Assembly (NCBI GenBank): GCA_035363115.1
Contig: DAOSEM010000004.1
Span: 62,001-126,000, forward strand
DNA length: 64,000 nt
Direction of reading: 5' to 3'
Source of the DNA: Syntrophales bacterium
Lineage (GTDB): Bacteria; Desulfobacterota; Syntrophia; Syntrophales; PHBD01
Under the pieces are notes generated by a model. It was not told the DNA's origin. It saw only the letters and a program-made list of their open reading frames with translations, and did no database searches. This document shows positions 52,600 to 61,524 of the stretch, piece by piece. Position 1 is the stretch's first letter. Every line of letters begins with the position of its first letter. The position numbers were made by a program, and so were the translations under genes.

Positions 52600-53994
52600 A
52601 TGGCGCGAAAGGAAAAGCCCTGGGGAGGGCGCTTCAAGGGAGGGACGGACCGGGAGGTGGAGGCATTCACGGCCTCCATCGCCTTCGACCGCCGCCTTTA
52701 CCGCCACGACATCGAGGGCAGCATTGCCCATGCCCGCATGCTGGCCCGGCAGGGCATCCTGACCGCCCGGGAGGAGAAGGCCGTCGTCGCGGGCCTGAAG
52801 GGAATCCGGAAGGACTTCGATCGGGGGGCTCTGACCTTCGCCGACGCCGACGAAGACGTCCACATGGCCGTGGAGAAGGAACTGATCCGGCGCATCGGGG
52901 ACGCCGGGGCGAAGCTCCACACAGGGCGGAGCCGCAACGACCAGGTGGCCCTGGATCTCCGCCTCTACCTGAGGGAGGAGATCGGCCACATCCTGGAGGG
53001 CATCGGGGGACTCAAGGAAGCCCTGGCGGACCTGGCCGGGAGGGAGATCGACACGGTCCTGCCGGGTTACACCCATCTGCAGCGGGCCCAGCCGATCCTG
53101 CTGTCGCATTACCTCCTGGCCTACCGGGAGATGCTGGACCGGGACGAGAGCCGATTCCGGGAGTGCCGGGTCCGGGTCAACGTGATGCCCCTCGGGGCGG
53201 GCGCCCTGGCCGGGACGGGGATCCCCATCGACCGGCGCGTCACGGCGGAGCTCCTGGGATTCCCGGAGATGACCCGCAACAGCCTGGACGCCGTTTCGGA
53301 CCGGGACTTCGCGGCGGAGTTTCTCTTTGACTGTGCCCTGCTCATGATGCACCTGAGCCGGTTCTGCGAGGACCTGATCCTGTGGTCCACGGAGGAGTTC
53401 CGGTTCATCGAGATCTCCGACGCCTTCACCACCGGCAGCAGCCTGATGCCCCAGAAGAAGAACCCCGACGTGGCGGAGCTTGTCCGGGGAAAGACGGGCC
53501 GGATCTACGGCCACCTGGTGGCCCTCCTGACCGTGCTCAAGGGGCTGCCGATGACCTACAACCGGGACCTCCAGGAGGACAAGGAGCCGGTGTTCGACGC
53601 GGTGGACACCGTCCGGGCGAGCCTGTCGATATTCACCCGGATGCTGGGGCAGGTCACCTTCCTGCGGGACAGGATGGAGGAGGCCGCGGCGGGTGGATTC
53701 TCTACGGCCACAGACGTGGCGGAGTACCTCGTCAAGGCGGGGGTTCCCTTTCGGGAGGCTCATGGAATCGCCGGCCGGATCGTTGCCTTCTGCCTGGAGC
53801 AGGGCAAGACCCTGGAGGCGCTGACGCTGGAGGAGTACCGGGCCTTTCACAAGGACTTCCGGGAGGACATCCACGAGGCGGTCACGGTTCGCCGTTCCGT
53901 CGGCGCCCGGGACATCCCCGGCGGGACTTCCGGAAAAGCTGTCCGGCAGAGGCTCCGGGAGATCGGGAGGCGGCGTGCGCGGACGAAGCGTTGA
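52600..53994 (+). CDS. argH: argininosuccinate lyase ArgH
   Basis: 464 residues of the fumarase/aspartase superfamily. LHTGRSRNDQVA and the GSSLMPQKKNP signature (catalytic Ser loop) are intact, as is the H in TVLPGYTHLQRAQP. It splits argininosuccinate into arginine and fumarate, the last step of arginine synthesis. Its C-terminus is basic (GRRRARTKR) but within family range. The final 20 bases overlap the GTG start of the following lipoprotein gene. Confidence 0.95.
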   Translation: MARKEKPWGGRFKGGTDREVEAFTASIAFDRRLYRHDIEGSIAHARMLARQGILTAREEKAVVAGLKGIRKDFDRGALTFADADEDVHMAVEKELIRRIGDAGAKLHTGRSRNDQVALDLRLYLREEIGHILEGIGGLKEALADLAGREIDTVLPGYTHLQRAQPILLSHYLLAYREMLDRDESRFRECRVRVNVMPLGAGALAGTGIPIDRRVTAELLGFPEMTRNSLDAVSDRDFAAEFLFDCALLMMHLSRFCEDLILWSTEEFRFIEISDAFTTGSSLMPQKKNPDVAELVRGKTGRIYGHLVALLTVLKGLPMTYNRDLQEDKEPVFDAVDTVRASLSIFTRMLGQVTFLRDRMEEAAAGGFSTATDVAEYLVKAGVPFREAHGIAGRIVAFCLEQGKTLEALTLEEYRAFHKDFREDIHEAVTVRRSVGARDIPGGTSGKAVRQRLREIGRRRARTKR

Positions 53995-54424
53995 GAAGCT
54001 GGTGATCCTGGTCCTGTCGCTCGTGATCGCGGTGGCCTGGACCGGGTGCGGCAAGAAGGGCGATCCCCTTCCGCCGGATCTGGTGCTGCCGGCGGCGGCC
54101 CACGATCTCCGCATCGGGAAGGACGCGGAGAGCATCCGCGTTTCCTGGCTCCTGCCGGAGAGGGAGCGGGACATCCGCCGGGTCGTCATCCAGCGCAGCG
54201 AGTTCCAGACGGTGCTGGACCGGTGCCCTGATTGCCCCCGGGATTTCCTGATCCTGGCCGATCTTCAGCCGGGAGATCCGCGGCTTGAACGGACGGGAAA
54301 TCGCGCAATGGCCTACGTGGACCGCGACGTCCGGAGCGGGCGGCTGTACATGTACCGGATTGTCGTGTGCAACAGCAGGGGAGCGTGCAGCGATCCGTCG
54401 CTGCCCGTAGAGATCAAATTCTAA
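53975..54424 (+). CDS. LptM-like lipoprotein with FN3-like extension
   Basis: 149 residues. The lipobox WTGC is followed by GKKGDP, the pattern of the LptM/YifL lipoproteins that sit just upstream of lysA in many Proteobacteria and assist the LPS translocon. Here the protein continues for about 115 residues with a fibronectin-III-like beta pattern (ISVSWLLPE-like IRVSWLLPE, YMYRIVVCNSRGACS), much longer than E. coli LptM (about 70). Start: GTG 53975 overlapping argH; a TTG 12 bp later is possible. The function as LptM is inferred from motif and location. Confidence 0.72.
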   Translation: MRGRSVEKLVILVLSLVIAVAWTGCGKKGDPLPPDLVLPAAAHDLRIGKDAESIRVSWLLPERERDIRRVVIQRSEFQTVLDRCPDCPRDFLILADLQPGDPRLERTGNRAMAYVDRDVRSGRLYMYRIVVCNSRGACSDPSLPVEIKF

Positions 54425-54457
54425 ACGGGGCGGGACAGCCGCCAATATTCGGGAGCC

Positions 54458-55717
54458 ATGAACGATTTCCACTACCGGAACAACGAGCTGTGGTGCGAGG
54501 ACGTCCCCCTGAAGGCCGTCGCGCGGAAGGCGGGAACGCCGACGTATGTCTACAGCCGCAGCACCCTGGAGCGGCATTTCAACGTCTTCGACCGGTCCTT
54601 CGAGAAGATCGACCACCTGGTCTGCTTTTCCGTGAAGTCGAACTCCAATACGGCGATCCTCCGGATCTTCGCCCGGGAAGGCGGCGGCGTGGACATCGTT
54701 TCGGGCGGAGAGCTGTACCGGGCCCTGCAGGCCGGTGTGGACCCCCGCAAGATCGTCTATTCCGGCGTCGGAAAGCGGGTCGACGAGATCGAGTTCGCCC
54801 TGGAGGCGGGCATCCTCCTGTTCAACGTCGAGTCTCTCCAGGAGCTCGAGGTCATCGACGCCTGTGCCGCGCGCATGGGAAAGAAGGCGCCCATCGCCTT
54901 GCGGGTAAATCCCGACGTGGATCCCCAGACGCATCCGTACATCTCCACGGGCCTCAAGGAGAACAAGTTCGGCATCAACGTGGAGCGGTCGCTCCAGGCA
55001 TACCGGCAGGCCCGGAGCCTGCCCAGCGTGGAAATCCAGGGGGTCAGCTGCCACATCGGATCCCAGCTCACGAAGATCTCTCCCTTCGTGGACGCCCTGA
55101 AGCGCCTGAAGCGGCTGGTGAGCCTCCTGCGGAAGGAGGGCATCCGGATCCGCTACCTGGATCTGGGCGGGGGCCTGGGGATCACCTACCGGGAGGAGGA
55201 GCCGCCCCACCCGTCGGAGTACGCCCGGGCCGTCATGAAGGCCGCGAAAGACCTGGATGTCACCTTCATCTTCGAGCCGGGCCGCGTGATCGTGGGAAAC
55301 GCGGGAATCCTTCTGACGAAGGTCCTGTATACCAAGACGAACGAAGACAAGCGGTTCATTGTGGTGGACGCGGGGATGAACGACCTGATCCGGCCCAGCC
55401 TGTATTCGTCATACCACGGAATCCAGCCGGTGCTGAAAAGCCATCGGGAGACCGTGACGGCGGACGTGGTCGGTCCCATCTGCGAGTCCGGGGATTATCT
55501 GGCAAAGGGGAGGGAACTGCCGCTGTTCGAGCGGAACGAGTTGATGGCCGTCATGAGCGCCGGCGCCTACGGGTTCACCATGTCGTCGAACTACAACTCG
55601 CGGCCCCGGGCGGCGGAGGTTCTCGTGGACGGAAGTCGGTTCTCCGTGATCCGCCGACGGGAGACGTACCGGGACCTCGTGCGGGGGGAACGGATGCCGG
55701 AGTTCCTTACGGATTGA
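54458..55717 (+). CDS. lysA: diaminopimelate decarboxylase LysA
   Basis: 419 residues, PLP alanine-racemase-type barrel plus beta domain. The PLP lysine is Lys60 in CFSVKSNS; GGGVDIVSGGEL, HIGSQLT, DLGGGLGI, EPGR and CESGDYLA are the family motifs. It makes lysine from meso-diaminopimelate. It follows the LptM-like gene by 33 bp and leads the lysA-dapA-dapB block. Confidence 0.95.
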   Translation: MNDFHYRNNELWCEDVPLKAVARKAGTPTYVYSRSTLERHFNVFDRSFEKIDHLVCFSVKSNSNTAILRIFAREGGGVDIVSGGELYRALQAGVDPRKIVYSGVGKRVDEIEFALEAGILLFNVESLQELEVIDACAARMGKKAPIALRVNPDVDPQTHPYISTGLKENKFGINVERSLQAYRQARSLPSVEIQGVSCHIGSQLTKISPFVDALKRLKRLVSLLRKEGIRIRYLDLGGGLGITYREEEPPHPSEYARAVMKAAKDLDVTFIFEPGRVIVGNAGILLTKVLYTKTNEDKRFIVVDAGMNDLIRPSLYSSYHGIQPVLKSHRETVTADVVGPICESGDYLAKGRELPLFERNELMAVMSAGAYGFTMSSNYNSRPRAAEVLVDGSRFSVIRRRETYRDLVRGERMPEFLTD

Positions 55718-55762
55718 GGATTTCAGAAAAAAACATCAAGAATGATGGAGGAGGAGGAGTCT

Positions 55763-56638
55763 ATGTTCAAGGGAGCAATCGTCGCCATTGTGACCCCCTT
55801 CCGGGACGGGAAGGTGGATGAGGAGGCGTACCGGAAGCTCATCGAGTTCCAGATCGCCAACGGCACGGACGGCATCGTGCCCTGCGGGACCACGGGGGAA
55901 TCGTCCACCCTGTCCCACGCGGAGCACGACCGGGTCATCGACATCTGCGTGGACGCGGTGAAGAAGCGCGTTCCCGTCATCGCCGGCACGGGGTCCAACA
56001 GCACCGAGGAGGCGATCCGGATGACGCGCCATGCCTACGAAGTGGGCGCCGACGGGGCCCTGATGGTCTGCCCCTACTACAACCGGCCGACCCAGGAGGG
56101 CCTGTACCAGCACTACAAGGCGGTGGCGGAGGCCGTTCCGATCCCCATCATCGTCTACAACATCCCCAGCCGCACCGGCGTCAACCTGACCCCGGACACG
56201 CTGGCCCGCCTGGCGAAGATCCCCAACATCGTGGGCGTCAAGGAGGCCTCGGGGCTGATCAAGCAGATGAGCGACATCATTGGCCTGTGCGGAAAGGACT
56301 TCACGGTCCTCTCCGGGGACGACGGGTTTACCCTGCCGCTCATGGCAGTGGGTGGACAGGGGATCATTTCGGTCATTTCGAATGTCGCCCCGGCGGACAT
56401 GGCGGGCCTGGTGGACGCATTCTTCGCGGGCGATCTCAAGAAGGCGCAGGAGCTGCATCATAAGATGGCGCCGCTCATCGACGCCCTCTTCATCGAGACG
56501 AACCCGACGCCCGCCAAGGCGGCCCTCGCCATGATGGGCATGATCTCCGATGAAGTCCGGCTGCCCCTCTGGAAGCTCTCCGACGGCAGCCGCGAGAAGC
56601 TCCGGAAGGTCATGCAGAACTACGGGCTCATCAAGTAA
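55763..56638 (+). CDS. dapA: 4-hydroxy-tetrahydrodipicolinate synthase DapA
   Basis: 291 residues, class I aldolase barrel. CGTTGESSTL, the YNIPSRTG tyrosine (Tyr132) and the Schiff-base lysine Lys160 in GVKEASG are present. It condenses pyruvate with aspartate semialdehyde. The start at 55763 directly follows a GGAGGAGGAG ribosome site and gives the usual MFKGAIVAIVTPF; an in-frame ATG at 55742 is rejected because it precedes that site. Confidence 0.95.
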   Translation: MFKGAIVAIVTPFRDGKVDEEAYRKLIEFQIANGTDGIVPCGTTGESSTLSHAEHDRVIDICVDAVKKRVPVIAGTGSNSTEEAIRMTRHAYEVGADGALMVCPYYNRPTQEGLYQHYKAVAEAVPIPIIVYNIPSRTGVNLTPDTLARLAKIPNIVGVKEASGLIKQMSDIIGLCGKDFTVLSGDDGFTLPLMAVGGQGIISVISNVAPADMAGLVDAFFAGDLKKAQELHHKMAPLIDALFIETNPTPAKAALAMMGMISDEVRLPLWKLSDGSREKLRKVMQNYGLIK

Positions 56639-56650
56639 GGAGGAAGGGCC

Positions 56651-57457
56651 ATGGTGAAAGCCGTCGTCACCGGCGCAGGCGGAAAGATGGGGGGCCGGAT
56701 CATCAACATGATCCAGGCCGCGGAAGGGATTGAACTGTCCGGCGCCGTGGAGCGGAAGGACCATCCCTGGCAGGGCCGGGACATCGGCGAGTGCCTGGGC
56801 CTGGCGATCCGGGGGATCCGGGTCGGCGACGACCTGGCCGCCGCCCTGGCCGGCGCGGACGTGGTCATCGACTTCACCCACCACGAAGCGTCGCTCCGTC
56901 ACCTGGAGATCGCCCGGGATCTGGGGAAAGCCATCGTGATCGGCACGACGGGGATTCCCGCCGCCTCGATGGACAGGGTCCGGGAAATCGCGAAAGACGT
57001 CCGTTGTGTCCTGGCGCCGAACATGAGCGTCGGAGTGAACGTCCTCTTCAAGGTCCTGGACCTCGTGGCGGGGATCCTCGGGGACGACTACGACGTGGAA
57101 ATCGTCGAGTCCCACCACAACCTGAAGAAGGACGCCCCCAGCGGGACGGCCATGAAGATGGCCCAGGTCATCGCCGCCCGGCTGGGCCGCGACCTGGACC
57201 AGGTGGGGGTCTACGAGCGGAAGGGGCTGATCGGGGAGCGGACGAAAAAGGAAATCGGCATCCAGACCCTCCGGGGCGGAGACATCGTCGGGGAGCACAC
57301 AGTGATGTTCGTCACCGGCGGCGAGAGGCTGGAGCTGATTCACCGCGCCCACAGCCGCGACAACTTTGCCCGAGGCGCTGTCCGCGCGGCCAAGTGGATC
57401 ATCGACCGGCCCAAGGGCCTCTACGACATGCAGGACGTGCTGGGGCTGCGATCCTGA
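56651..57457 (+). CDS. dapB: 4-hydroxy-tetrahydrodipicolinate reductase DapB
   Basis: 268 residues. The Rossmann motif TGAGGKMGG, DFTHHEASL, GTTGIPAA and the catalytic ESHHNLKKDAPSGTA segment are intact. It reduces the DapA product with NAD(P)H. It lies 12 bp after dapA with an AAGGAGG site, so the two are co-translated from one message. Confidence 0.95.
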   Translation: MVKAVVTGAGGKMGGRIINMIQAAEGIELSGAVERKDHPWQGRDIGECLGLAIRGIRVGDDLAAALAGADVVIDFTHHEASLRHLEIARDLGKAIVIGTTGIPAASMDRVREIAKDVRCVLAPNMSVGVNVLFKVLDLVAGILGDDYDVEIVESHHNLKKDAPSGTAMKMAQVIAARLGRDLDQVGVYERKGLIGERTKKEIGIQTLRGGDIVGEHTVMFVTGGERLELIHRAHSRDNFARGAVRAAKWIIDRPKGLYDMQDVLGLRS

Positions 57458-57467
57458 GGGATATCCG

Positions 57468-57983
57468 ATGCAGGGGGAGGAACAGGCCGTTTCCGGCGTC
57501 CTGTGCTTCATCGGGATCGGGTCCAACCTGGACGATCCCCTGGAGCGCTGCCGGGAGGCCCTCCGCCGCCTGGCGGAGACGGACGGCGTAGGATCCATTC
57601 GTCCGGCGCCGTTCTTCAAGTCGGAGCCGGCGGGGCTGTCGGACCAGCCCTGGTTCGTGAACACCGCGGCGGAGATGCGCACCGTCCTGCCGCCGAGGGA
57701 GCTCCTGGGCAGGCTGAAGGAGATCGAGGCGGCCATGGGGCGGGTTCCGGGTCCCCGCTGGGGGCCCCGCAGGATCGACCTAGACATCCTCCTCTACGGC
57801 CAGGAGGTGGTCAAAGAGGGGGACCTCGTCATCCCCCACCCGGAGATGCACCGGCGTCGGTTCGTCCTGGTGCCGCTCCACGAGATCGCCCCCTGGGCGA
57901 TCCATCCCGCCTTCGGTGTTTCCGTGGCGGGGCTCATGGCAAGACTGGAAGACCCGCTCCGGGTCCTTCCACTGGAGGAGTGA
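57468..57983 (+). CDS. folK: 2-amino-4-hydroxy-6-hydroxymethyldihydropteridine pyrophosphokinase FolK
   Basis: 171 residues. FIGIGSNLDDPLERC at the N-terminus and the HPPK signature GPRWGPRRIDLDILLYG near 106-122 are clear. It transfers pyrophosphate in folate synthesis. The gene begins 10 bp after dapB; the adjacency to lysine genes is a co-transcription habit seen in related genomes rather than a pathway link. A 12-residue N-terminal stretch precedes the conserved strand; start ATG 57468. Confidence 0.93.
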   Translation: MQGEEQAVSGVLCFIGIGSNLDDPLERCREALRRLAETDGVGSIRPAPFFKSEPAGLSDQPWFVNTAAEMRTVLPPRELLGRLKEIEAAMGRVPGPRWGPRRIDLDILLYGQEVVKEGDLVIPHPEMHRRRFVLVPLHEIAPWAIHPAFGVSVAGLMARLEDPLRVLPLEE

Positions 57984-57988
57984 AGGGC

Positions 57989-58270
57989 ATGTTCGGACTG
58001 ATACGGCTGGCGATCATTCTCCTGATCCTGTACCTTCTCTACCGGCTGTTCCGCTGGATTTTCCTGCCCGGGGGGAAGGTTGTAAAGCCGCTGCCCCGTG
58101 AAGACAGCGGATCGCCGCGGGAGGACCTGGTGGAGGATCCCGTCTGCCACACCTACCTGCCGGCGAGCCAGGCGCGGAAGGCCCGGTTCGACGAACAGGA
58201 TCTGTATTTCTGCAGCGAGGAGTGCCTCGAAAAATACCGCAGGGAACTCGAAGGAGAGCAAGAGGAATGA
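57989..58270 (+). CDS. small membrane-anchored YHS/TRASH-like protein (PP0621-type)
   Basis: 93 residues. One N-terminal membrane helix (LIRLAIILLILYLLYRLF) is followed by a short linker and a Cys motif: DPVCHTYLP, then YFCSEECLEKY, the YHS/TRASH-like pattern that binds a metal ion. It may act as a metal sensor or trafficking protein at the inner membrane (inference). It starts 5 bp after folK and its stop overlaps the next gene by ATGA. Confidence 0.8.
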   Translation: MFGLIRLAIILLILYLLYRLFRWIFLPGGKVVKPLPREDSGSPREDLVEDPVCHTYLPASQARKARFDEQDLYFCSEECLEKYRRELEGEQEE

Positions 58271-58914
58271 AATTTTTCATCGATACGGCGAACATTCAGG
58301 AGATCCGGGAAGGGCTCAGCCTCGGAATGGTGGACGGGGTCACCACGAACCCGAGCCTGGTGGCGAAGGAGAAGCGGAAGTTCCAGGATGTCGTCAAGGA
58401 GATCCTGGAGATCGTCGACGGCCCCGTCAGCCTTGAGGTGGTAAGCCTGGACGCGCCGGGCATGATCAAGGAAGGCCGGAAACTGGCGAAGCTGGGCAAG
58501 AACGTCGTCATCAAGGTTCCCATGACGACGGAGGGACTGAAGGCGACGAAGATCTTCGCCGGCGAGGGGATCGACGTCAACCAGACGCTCATCTTCTCCC
58601 CGCTGCAGGCCCTGATGGCGGCCAAAGCCGGTGCCGCCTACGTGAGCCCCTTCGTCGGCCGCCTGGACGACGTCTCCACCCGGGGCATGGAGCTGGTGGA
58701 GCAGATCCTCACGATCTACGGCAATTACGGATACGAGACGGAGATCATCGTGGCCAGCGTCCGCCACCCCATGCACGTGCTGGAGGCGGCCCTGATGGGT
58801 GCGGACATCGCGACGATCCCCTTCAAGGTCATCGCCCAGCTGGCACGCCATCCCCTGACGGACCGCGGGATTGACGCCTTCCTGGAAGACTGGAAGAAAG
58901 TTCCCGGGAAGTAA
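58267..58914 (+). CDS. transaldolase / fructose-6-phosphate aldolase (TalC/Fsa type)
   Basis: 215 residues, the short type of class I transaldolase. FIDTANIQEIRE, GVTTNPSLVAK, the Schiff-base lysine Lys83 in VVIKVPMTTEG, and the TLIFS strand are present. Whether it acts as a transaldolase or as a fructose-6-phosphate aldolase cannot be settled from motifs alone. The start at 58267 overlaps the previous stop (ATGA) and gives the usual MKFFIDTA N-terminus. Confidence 0.9.
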   Translation: MKFFIDTANIQEIREGLSLGMVDGVTTNPSLVAKEKRKFQDVVKEILEIVDGPVSLEVVSLDAPGMIKEGRKLAKLGKNVVIKVPMTTEGLKATKIFAGEGIDVNQTLIFSPLQALMAAKAGAAYVSPFVGRLDDVSTRGMELVEQILTIYGNYGYETEIIVASVRHPMHVLEAALMGADIATIPFKVIAQLARHPLTDRGIDAFLEDWKKVPGK

Positions 58915-59010
58915 CGGCCCCCGTGACGACCCGGAACAAGGGAATGGAGTAAGGAAAACGCAGATTCAACAGCCTGTCGAAGCCGGCGCGCCAACGCGTG
59001 CATACCGCTC

Positions 59011-59631
59011 ATGCTGATCGACGTCCTCAAGCAATGGTTCGACCGACTGCCTCTCTCCCCGGCGGAGCGGAAGATCTTCAACCTTCCGAACACGCTGACG
59101 ATGCTTCGCATCGCCGTGGTTCCGGTCCTCTTCTTCCTCCTGCTGTCGCCCGGGGAGACGTGGAGTCTCGTCATTGCCGGGCTCTTCGTCATCGCCTCCT
59201 TCACGGACATGCTCGACGGCTGGGTTGCCCGCCGGTACGGGATTGTCACCACCATGGGGAAGTTTCTGGATCCCATCGCCGACAAGCTCGTGGTGAACAC
59301 GGCGATGATCCTGATGATCCCCATCGGCCGCATTCCCGCCTGGGTGGCGGCGATCATCGTGATCCGCGACTTTGTCGTCGACGGGGTCCGCTCCATCTCT
59401 TCGGCCGACGGGATCGTGATCGCGGCCAGCCCCCTGGGAAAGCAGAAGACCGTCTGCCAGGCCTTCGCCGTGACGGCCCTCATCATCCATTATCCCTTCC
59501 TGGGGGCGGACGCGCACCTGGTCGGGACGGTCCTGATCTACCTGGCCCTGGTCCTGACCGTCTGGTCCGGCCTCGAGTACCTGCTGAAATTCTACCGATC
59601 GGCCATCAGAAAGGACGTGGAGAGCGAATGA
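59011..59631 (+). CDS. pgsA: CDP-diacylglycerol-glycerol-3-phosphate 3-phosphatidyltransferase PgsA
   Basis: 206 residues with several membrane helices. The CDP-alcohol phosphotransferase motif D-G-x2-A-R-x8-G-x3-D-x3-D is present as DGWVARRYG...GKFLDPIAD. It forms phosphatidylglycerol phosphate at the inner membrane. The N-terminal 25 residues (KQWFDRLPLSPAERKIF) precede the first helix and may be an amphipathic anchor. It overlaps the next gene by ATGA. Confidence 0.9.
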   Translation: MLIDVLKQWFDRLPLSPAERKIFNLPNTLTMLRIAVVPVLFFLLLSPGETWSLVIAGLFVIASFTDMLDGWVARRYGIVTTMGKFLDPIADKLVVNTAMILMIPIGRIPAWVAAIIVIRDFVVDGVRSISSADGIVIAASPLGKQKTVCQAFAVTALIIHYPFLGADAHLVGTVLIYLALVLTVWSGLEYLLKFYRSAIRKDVESE

Positions 59632-60440
59632 ACACGCCCGGAGGGAAATCGTACGAGGCCCTGGACCGCCCGGAGATCCTGCGCGTCCTGTTCTACCCGC
59701 GCCCGGAGTGGGGATATCCCGACCGGGGCGCCTTCGAGCCCGTTCTCATTCCCGTGGGAGGGGACGTGGTTGTGGGGGGCCGGTTTCACCCGAGCCGGAA
59801 AGAGGGGCCAAATCTCCTCTTCTTCCACGGCAACGGCGAGATCGTGGCGGATTACGACGACATGGCGCCCCTGTTCACCCGGAGGGGCATGAACCTGCTC
59901 GCCGTGGACTATCGGGGATACGGCCGCTCCACCGGAACCCCGTCGCTGGCGTCGATGATGGCGGACAGCCATGCGGTCCTGACGTTTGCCCGGGACTGGC
60001 TGGAGAAGAACGGCCACACGGGGCCCCTCGTCGTCATGGGACGCTCCCTCGGCAGCGCCTCCGCCCTGGAGCTGGCCTCCGGCCACCCCGACGAAATCGA
60101 TGGCCTCATCATCGAGAGCGGCTTTGCCTGGATCGGGCCGCTTCTGGCCCTCATGGGATTCCGCCTGGAGTTTTTCGGGCTCTCGGAGGAAGACGGACCG
60201 GAGAATCTCAGGAAGATCGGGACGTTCAAGAGGCCTACCCTGGTGATCCACGCCGAGTTCGACCACATCATCGCCCACCGGGAGGGGCAGGCCCTCTATG
60301 ACGCCTCCCCGGCGGCGGTCAAGCGGATGCTTACCATCGAAGGGGCCAACCACAACGACATCTTCTACCAGGGCCTGGACCGTTATCTCGACGCCGTCGA
60401 GTGGCTGGCAAACGAGGCGGCGGCCGCCCGGAACAAATAG
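59628..60440 (+). CDS. alpha/beta hydrolase (dienelactone hydrolase-like)
   Basis: 270 residues. FFHGNGEI (oxyanion), DYRGYGRS, nucleophile elbow GRSLGS (Ser140), and a C-terminal His in GANHNDI. No signal peptide. BAAT/DLH-like peptidase or esterase roles are possible. The start overlaps the pgsA stop by 4 bp, suggesting co-expression. No substrate can be given. Confidence 0.82.
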   Translation: MNTPGGKSYEALDRPEILRVLFYPRPEWGYPDRGAFEPVLIPVGGDVVVGGRFHPSRKEGPNLLFFHGNGEIVADYDDMAPLFTRRGMNLLAVDYRGYGRSTGTPSLASMMADSHAVLTFARDWLEKNGHTGPLVVMGRSLGSASALELASGHPDEIDGLIIESGFAWIGPLLALMGFRLEFFGLSEEDGPENLRKIGTFKRPTLVIHAEFDHIIAHREGQALYDASPAAVKRMLTIEGANHNDIFYQGLDRYLDAVEWLANEAAAARNK

Positions 60441-60446
60441 GTCGGG

Positions 60447-60498
60447 AAATAGATCCGTTTTTTTGCGATGCTGAAGAATCTGACCTGCTGATCTATTT
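60447..60498. repeat. 9-bp inverted repeat at the convergent gene boundary
   Basis: AAATAGATC (60447-60455) and GATCTATTT (60490-60498) are perfect inverted copies separated by 34 nt, bracketing the ends of the two convergent genes; the right arm covers the stop codon of the minus-strand gene. A T7 run lies between the arms. It could act as a weak two-way terminator. Confidence 0.4.
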
Positions 60499-61443
60499 GA
60501 GAGAGGACAGCCGCGCCAGCGTCTCCTCGCAGCCGCGGGCGATCCACCGGATGACGTCCCCGGCGGGAAGGATCTCCCGGACGGCGCCGACGGCCTGGCC
60601 GATCTGTAGTTCTCCTTCGGATAGATCCCCGTCGAACATCCCCAGCTTCGTCCGCTTCTCCCCGATGAGATCGAGCAGCTCCTGCTCTCCGGCGCCGCGG
60701 GCCTCCGCGTCGAGGACCCGCCGGGTCCACTCGTTCACGATGACCCGGGCGGGGATGAGCTTCTTGAGAACGAGAAACGTGCCCGTGGGGGAGGAGTCCA
60801 CCATGGCCCGCTTGAAGTTCTCGTGGGCGCTCGACTCGACCGTGGCGGCCAGGCGGGTCCCGATCTGCACGCCCTCGGCCCCCAGGGCCAGCGCCGCCGC
60901 CATGCCCCGGCCGTCGTAGATGCCTCCGGCGGCGATGACGGGTATCCGGACGGCCGCGGCGGCCTGCGGCACCAGGACCATCGTGGTCAGCTCGTCCCGT
61001 CCGTTGTGTCCCCCCGCCTCGAACCCCTCCACCACCACCGCGTCGACTCCCGCCTCCTCGCACTTGACCGCCAGCTCCGGCGTGGCGGTGACATGAACGA
61101 CCTTCATCCCGGCGTCCTTGAAGCGGGGCGTGAATTTCTTCGGGCTGCCGCCGGAGGTGAAGACAACGCGGACCTTCTCCGTAACCAGGATCCGGGCCAT
61201 CTCCTCGGCATGCTGGAAGAAGATGGGCAGGTTCACACCCCAGGGCCTCTCCGGGCAGGCCTCGTGCATTTTGCGGAGATGCTCCCGGAGCAGGTCCGGG
61301 GTCATGGAGCCGGCGCCGATGAGGCCCAAGGCGCCCGCTTGGGTGGAGGCCGCCGCCAGCCTCCAGCCGCTGACCCAGATCATGCCCGCCTGGATGATGG
61401 GAAGCTCGATGCCGAACAATTCCGTGATGCGCGTCCTGAGCAT
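60493..61443 (-). CDS. nitronate monooxygenase-family FMN protein
   Basis: 316 residues, NMO/2-nitropropane dioxygenase/FabK-type barrel. PIIQAGMIWVSG, VEGFEAGGHNG (family His region), AAGGIYDGRGMAAALALGAEGVQIGTRL are conserved FMN-binding and active-site segments. Members include nitronate monooxygenases and enoyl-ACP reductase FabK; the C-terminus (GQAVGAVREI) suits either. The gene is alone, convergent with the hydrolase gene, and its 5' side faces the AOR leader. Confidence 0.85.
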   Translation of the reverse strand: MLRTRITELFGIELPIIQAGMIWVSGWRLAAASTQAGALGLIGAGSMTPDLLREHLRKMHEACPERPWGVNLPIFFQHAEEMARILVTEKVRVVFTSGGSPKKFTPRFKDAGMKVVHVTATPELAVKCEEAGVDAVVVEGFEAGGHNGRDELTTMVLVPQAAAAVRIPVIAAGGIYDGRGMAAALALGAEGVQIGTRLAATVESSAHENFKRAMVDSSPTGTFLVLKKLIPARVIVNEWTRRVLDAEARGAGEQELLDLIGEKRTKLGMFDGDLSEGELQIGQAVGAVREILPAGDVIRWIARGCEETLARLSSLK

Positions 61444-61496
61444 GGCTGACCTCCTGCCGAATCGGTTGTCAAAGGCATTATATCAGAAGTGACACG

Positions 61497-61524
61497 TTGA
61501 AACTTCATGCAATCCGTGTATGTT
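61497..61524 (+). promoter_or_regulatory. candidate promoter of the AOR transcript
   Basis: -35 TTGAAA (61497-61502), 16-bp spacer, -10 TATGTT (61519-61524). It would give a leader of about 370 nt before the AOR gene, enough to contain the structured element at 61766-61850. The match is moderate. Confidence 0.35.
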
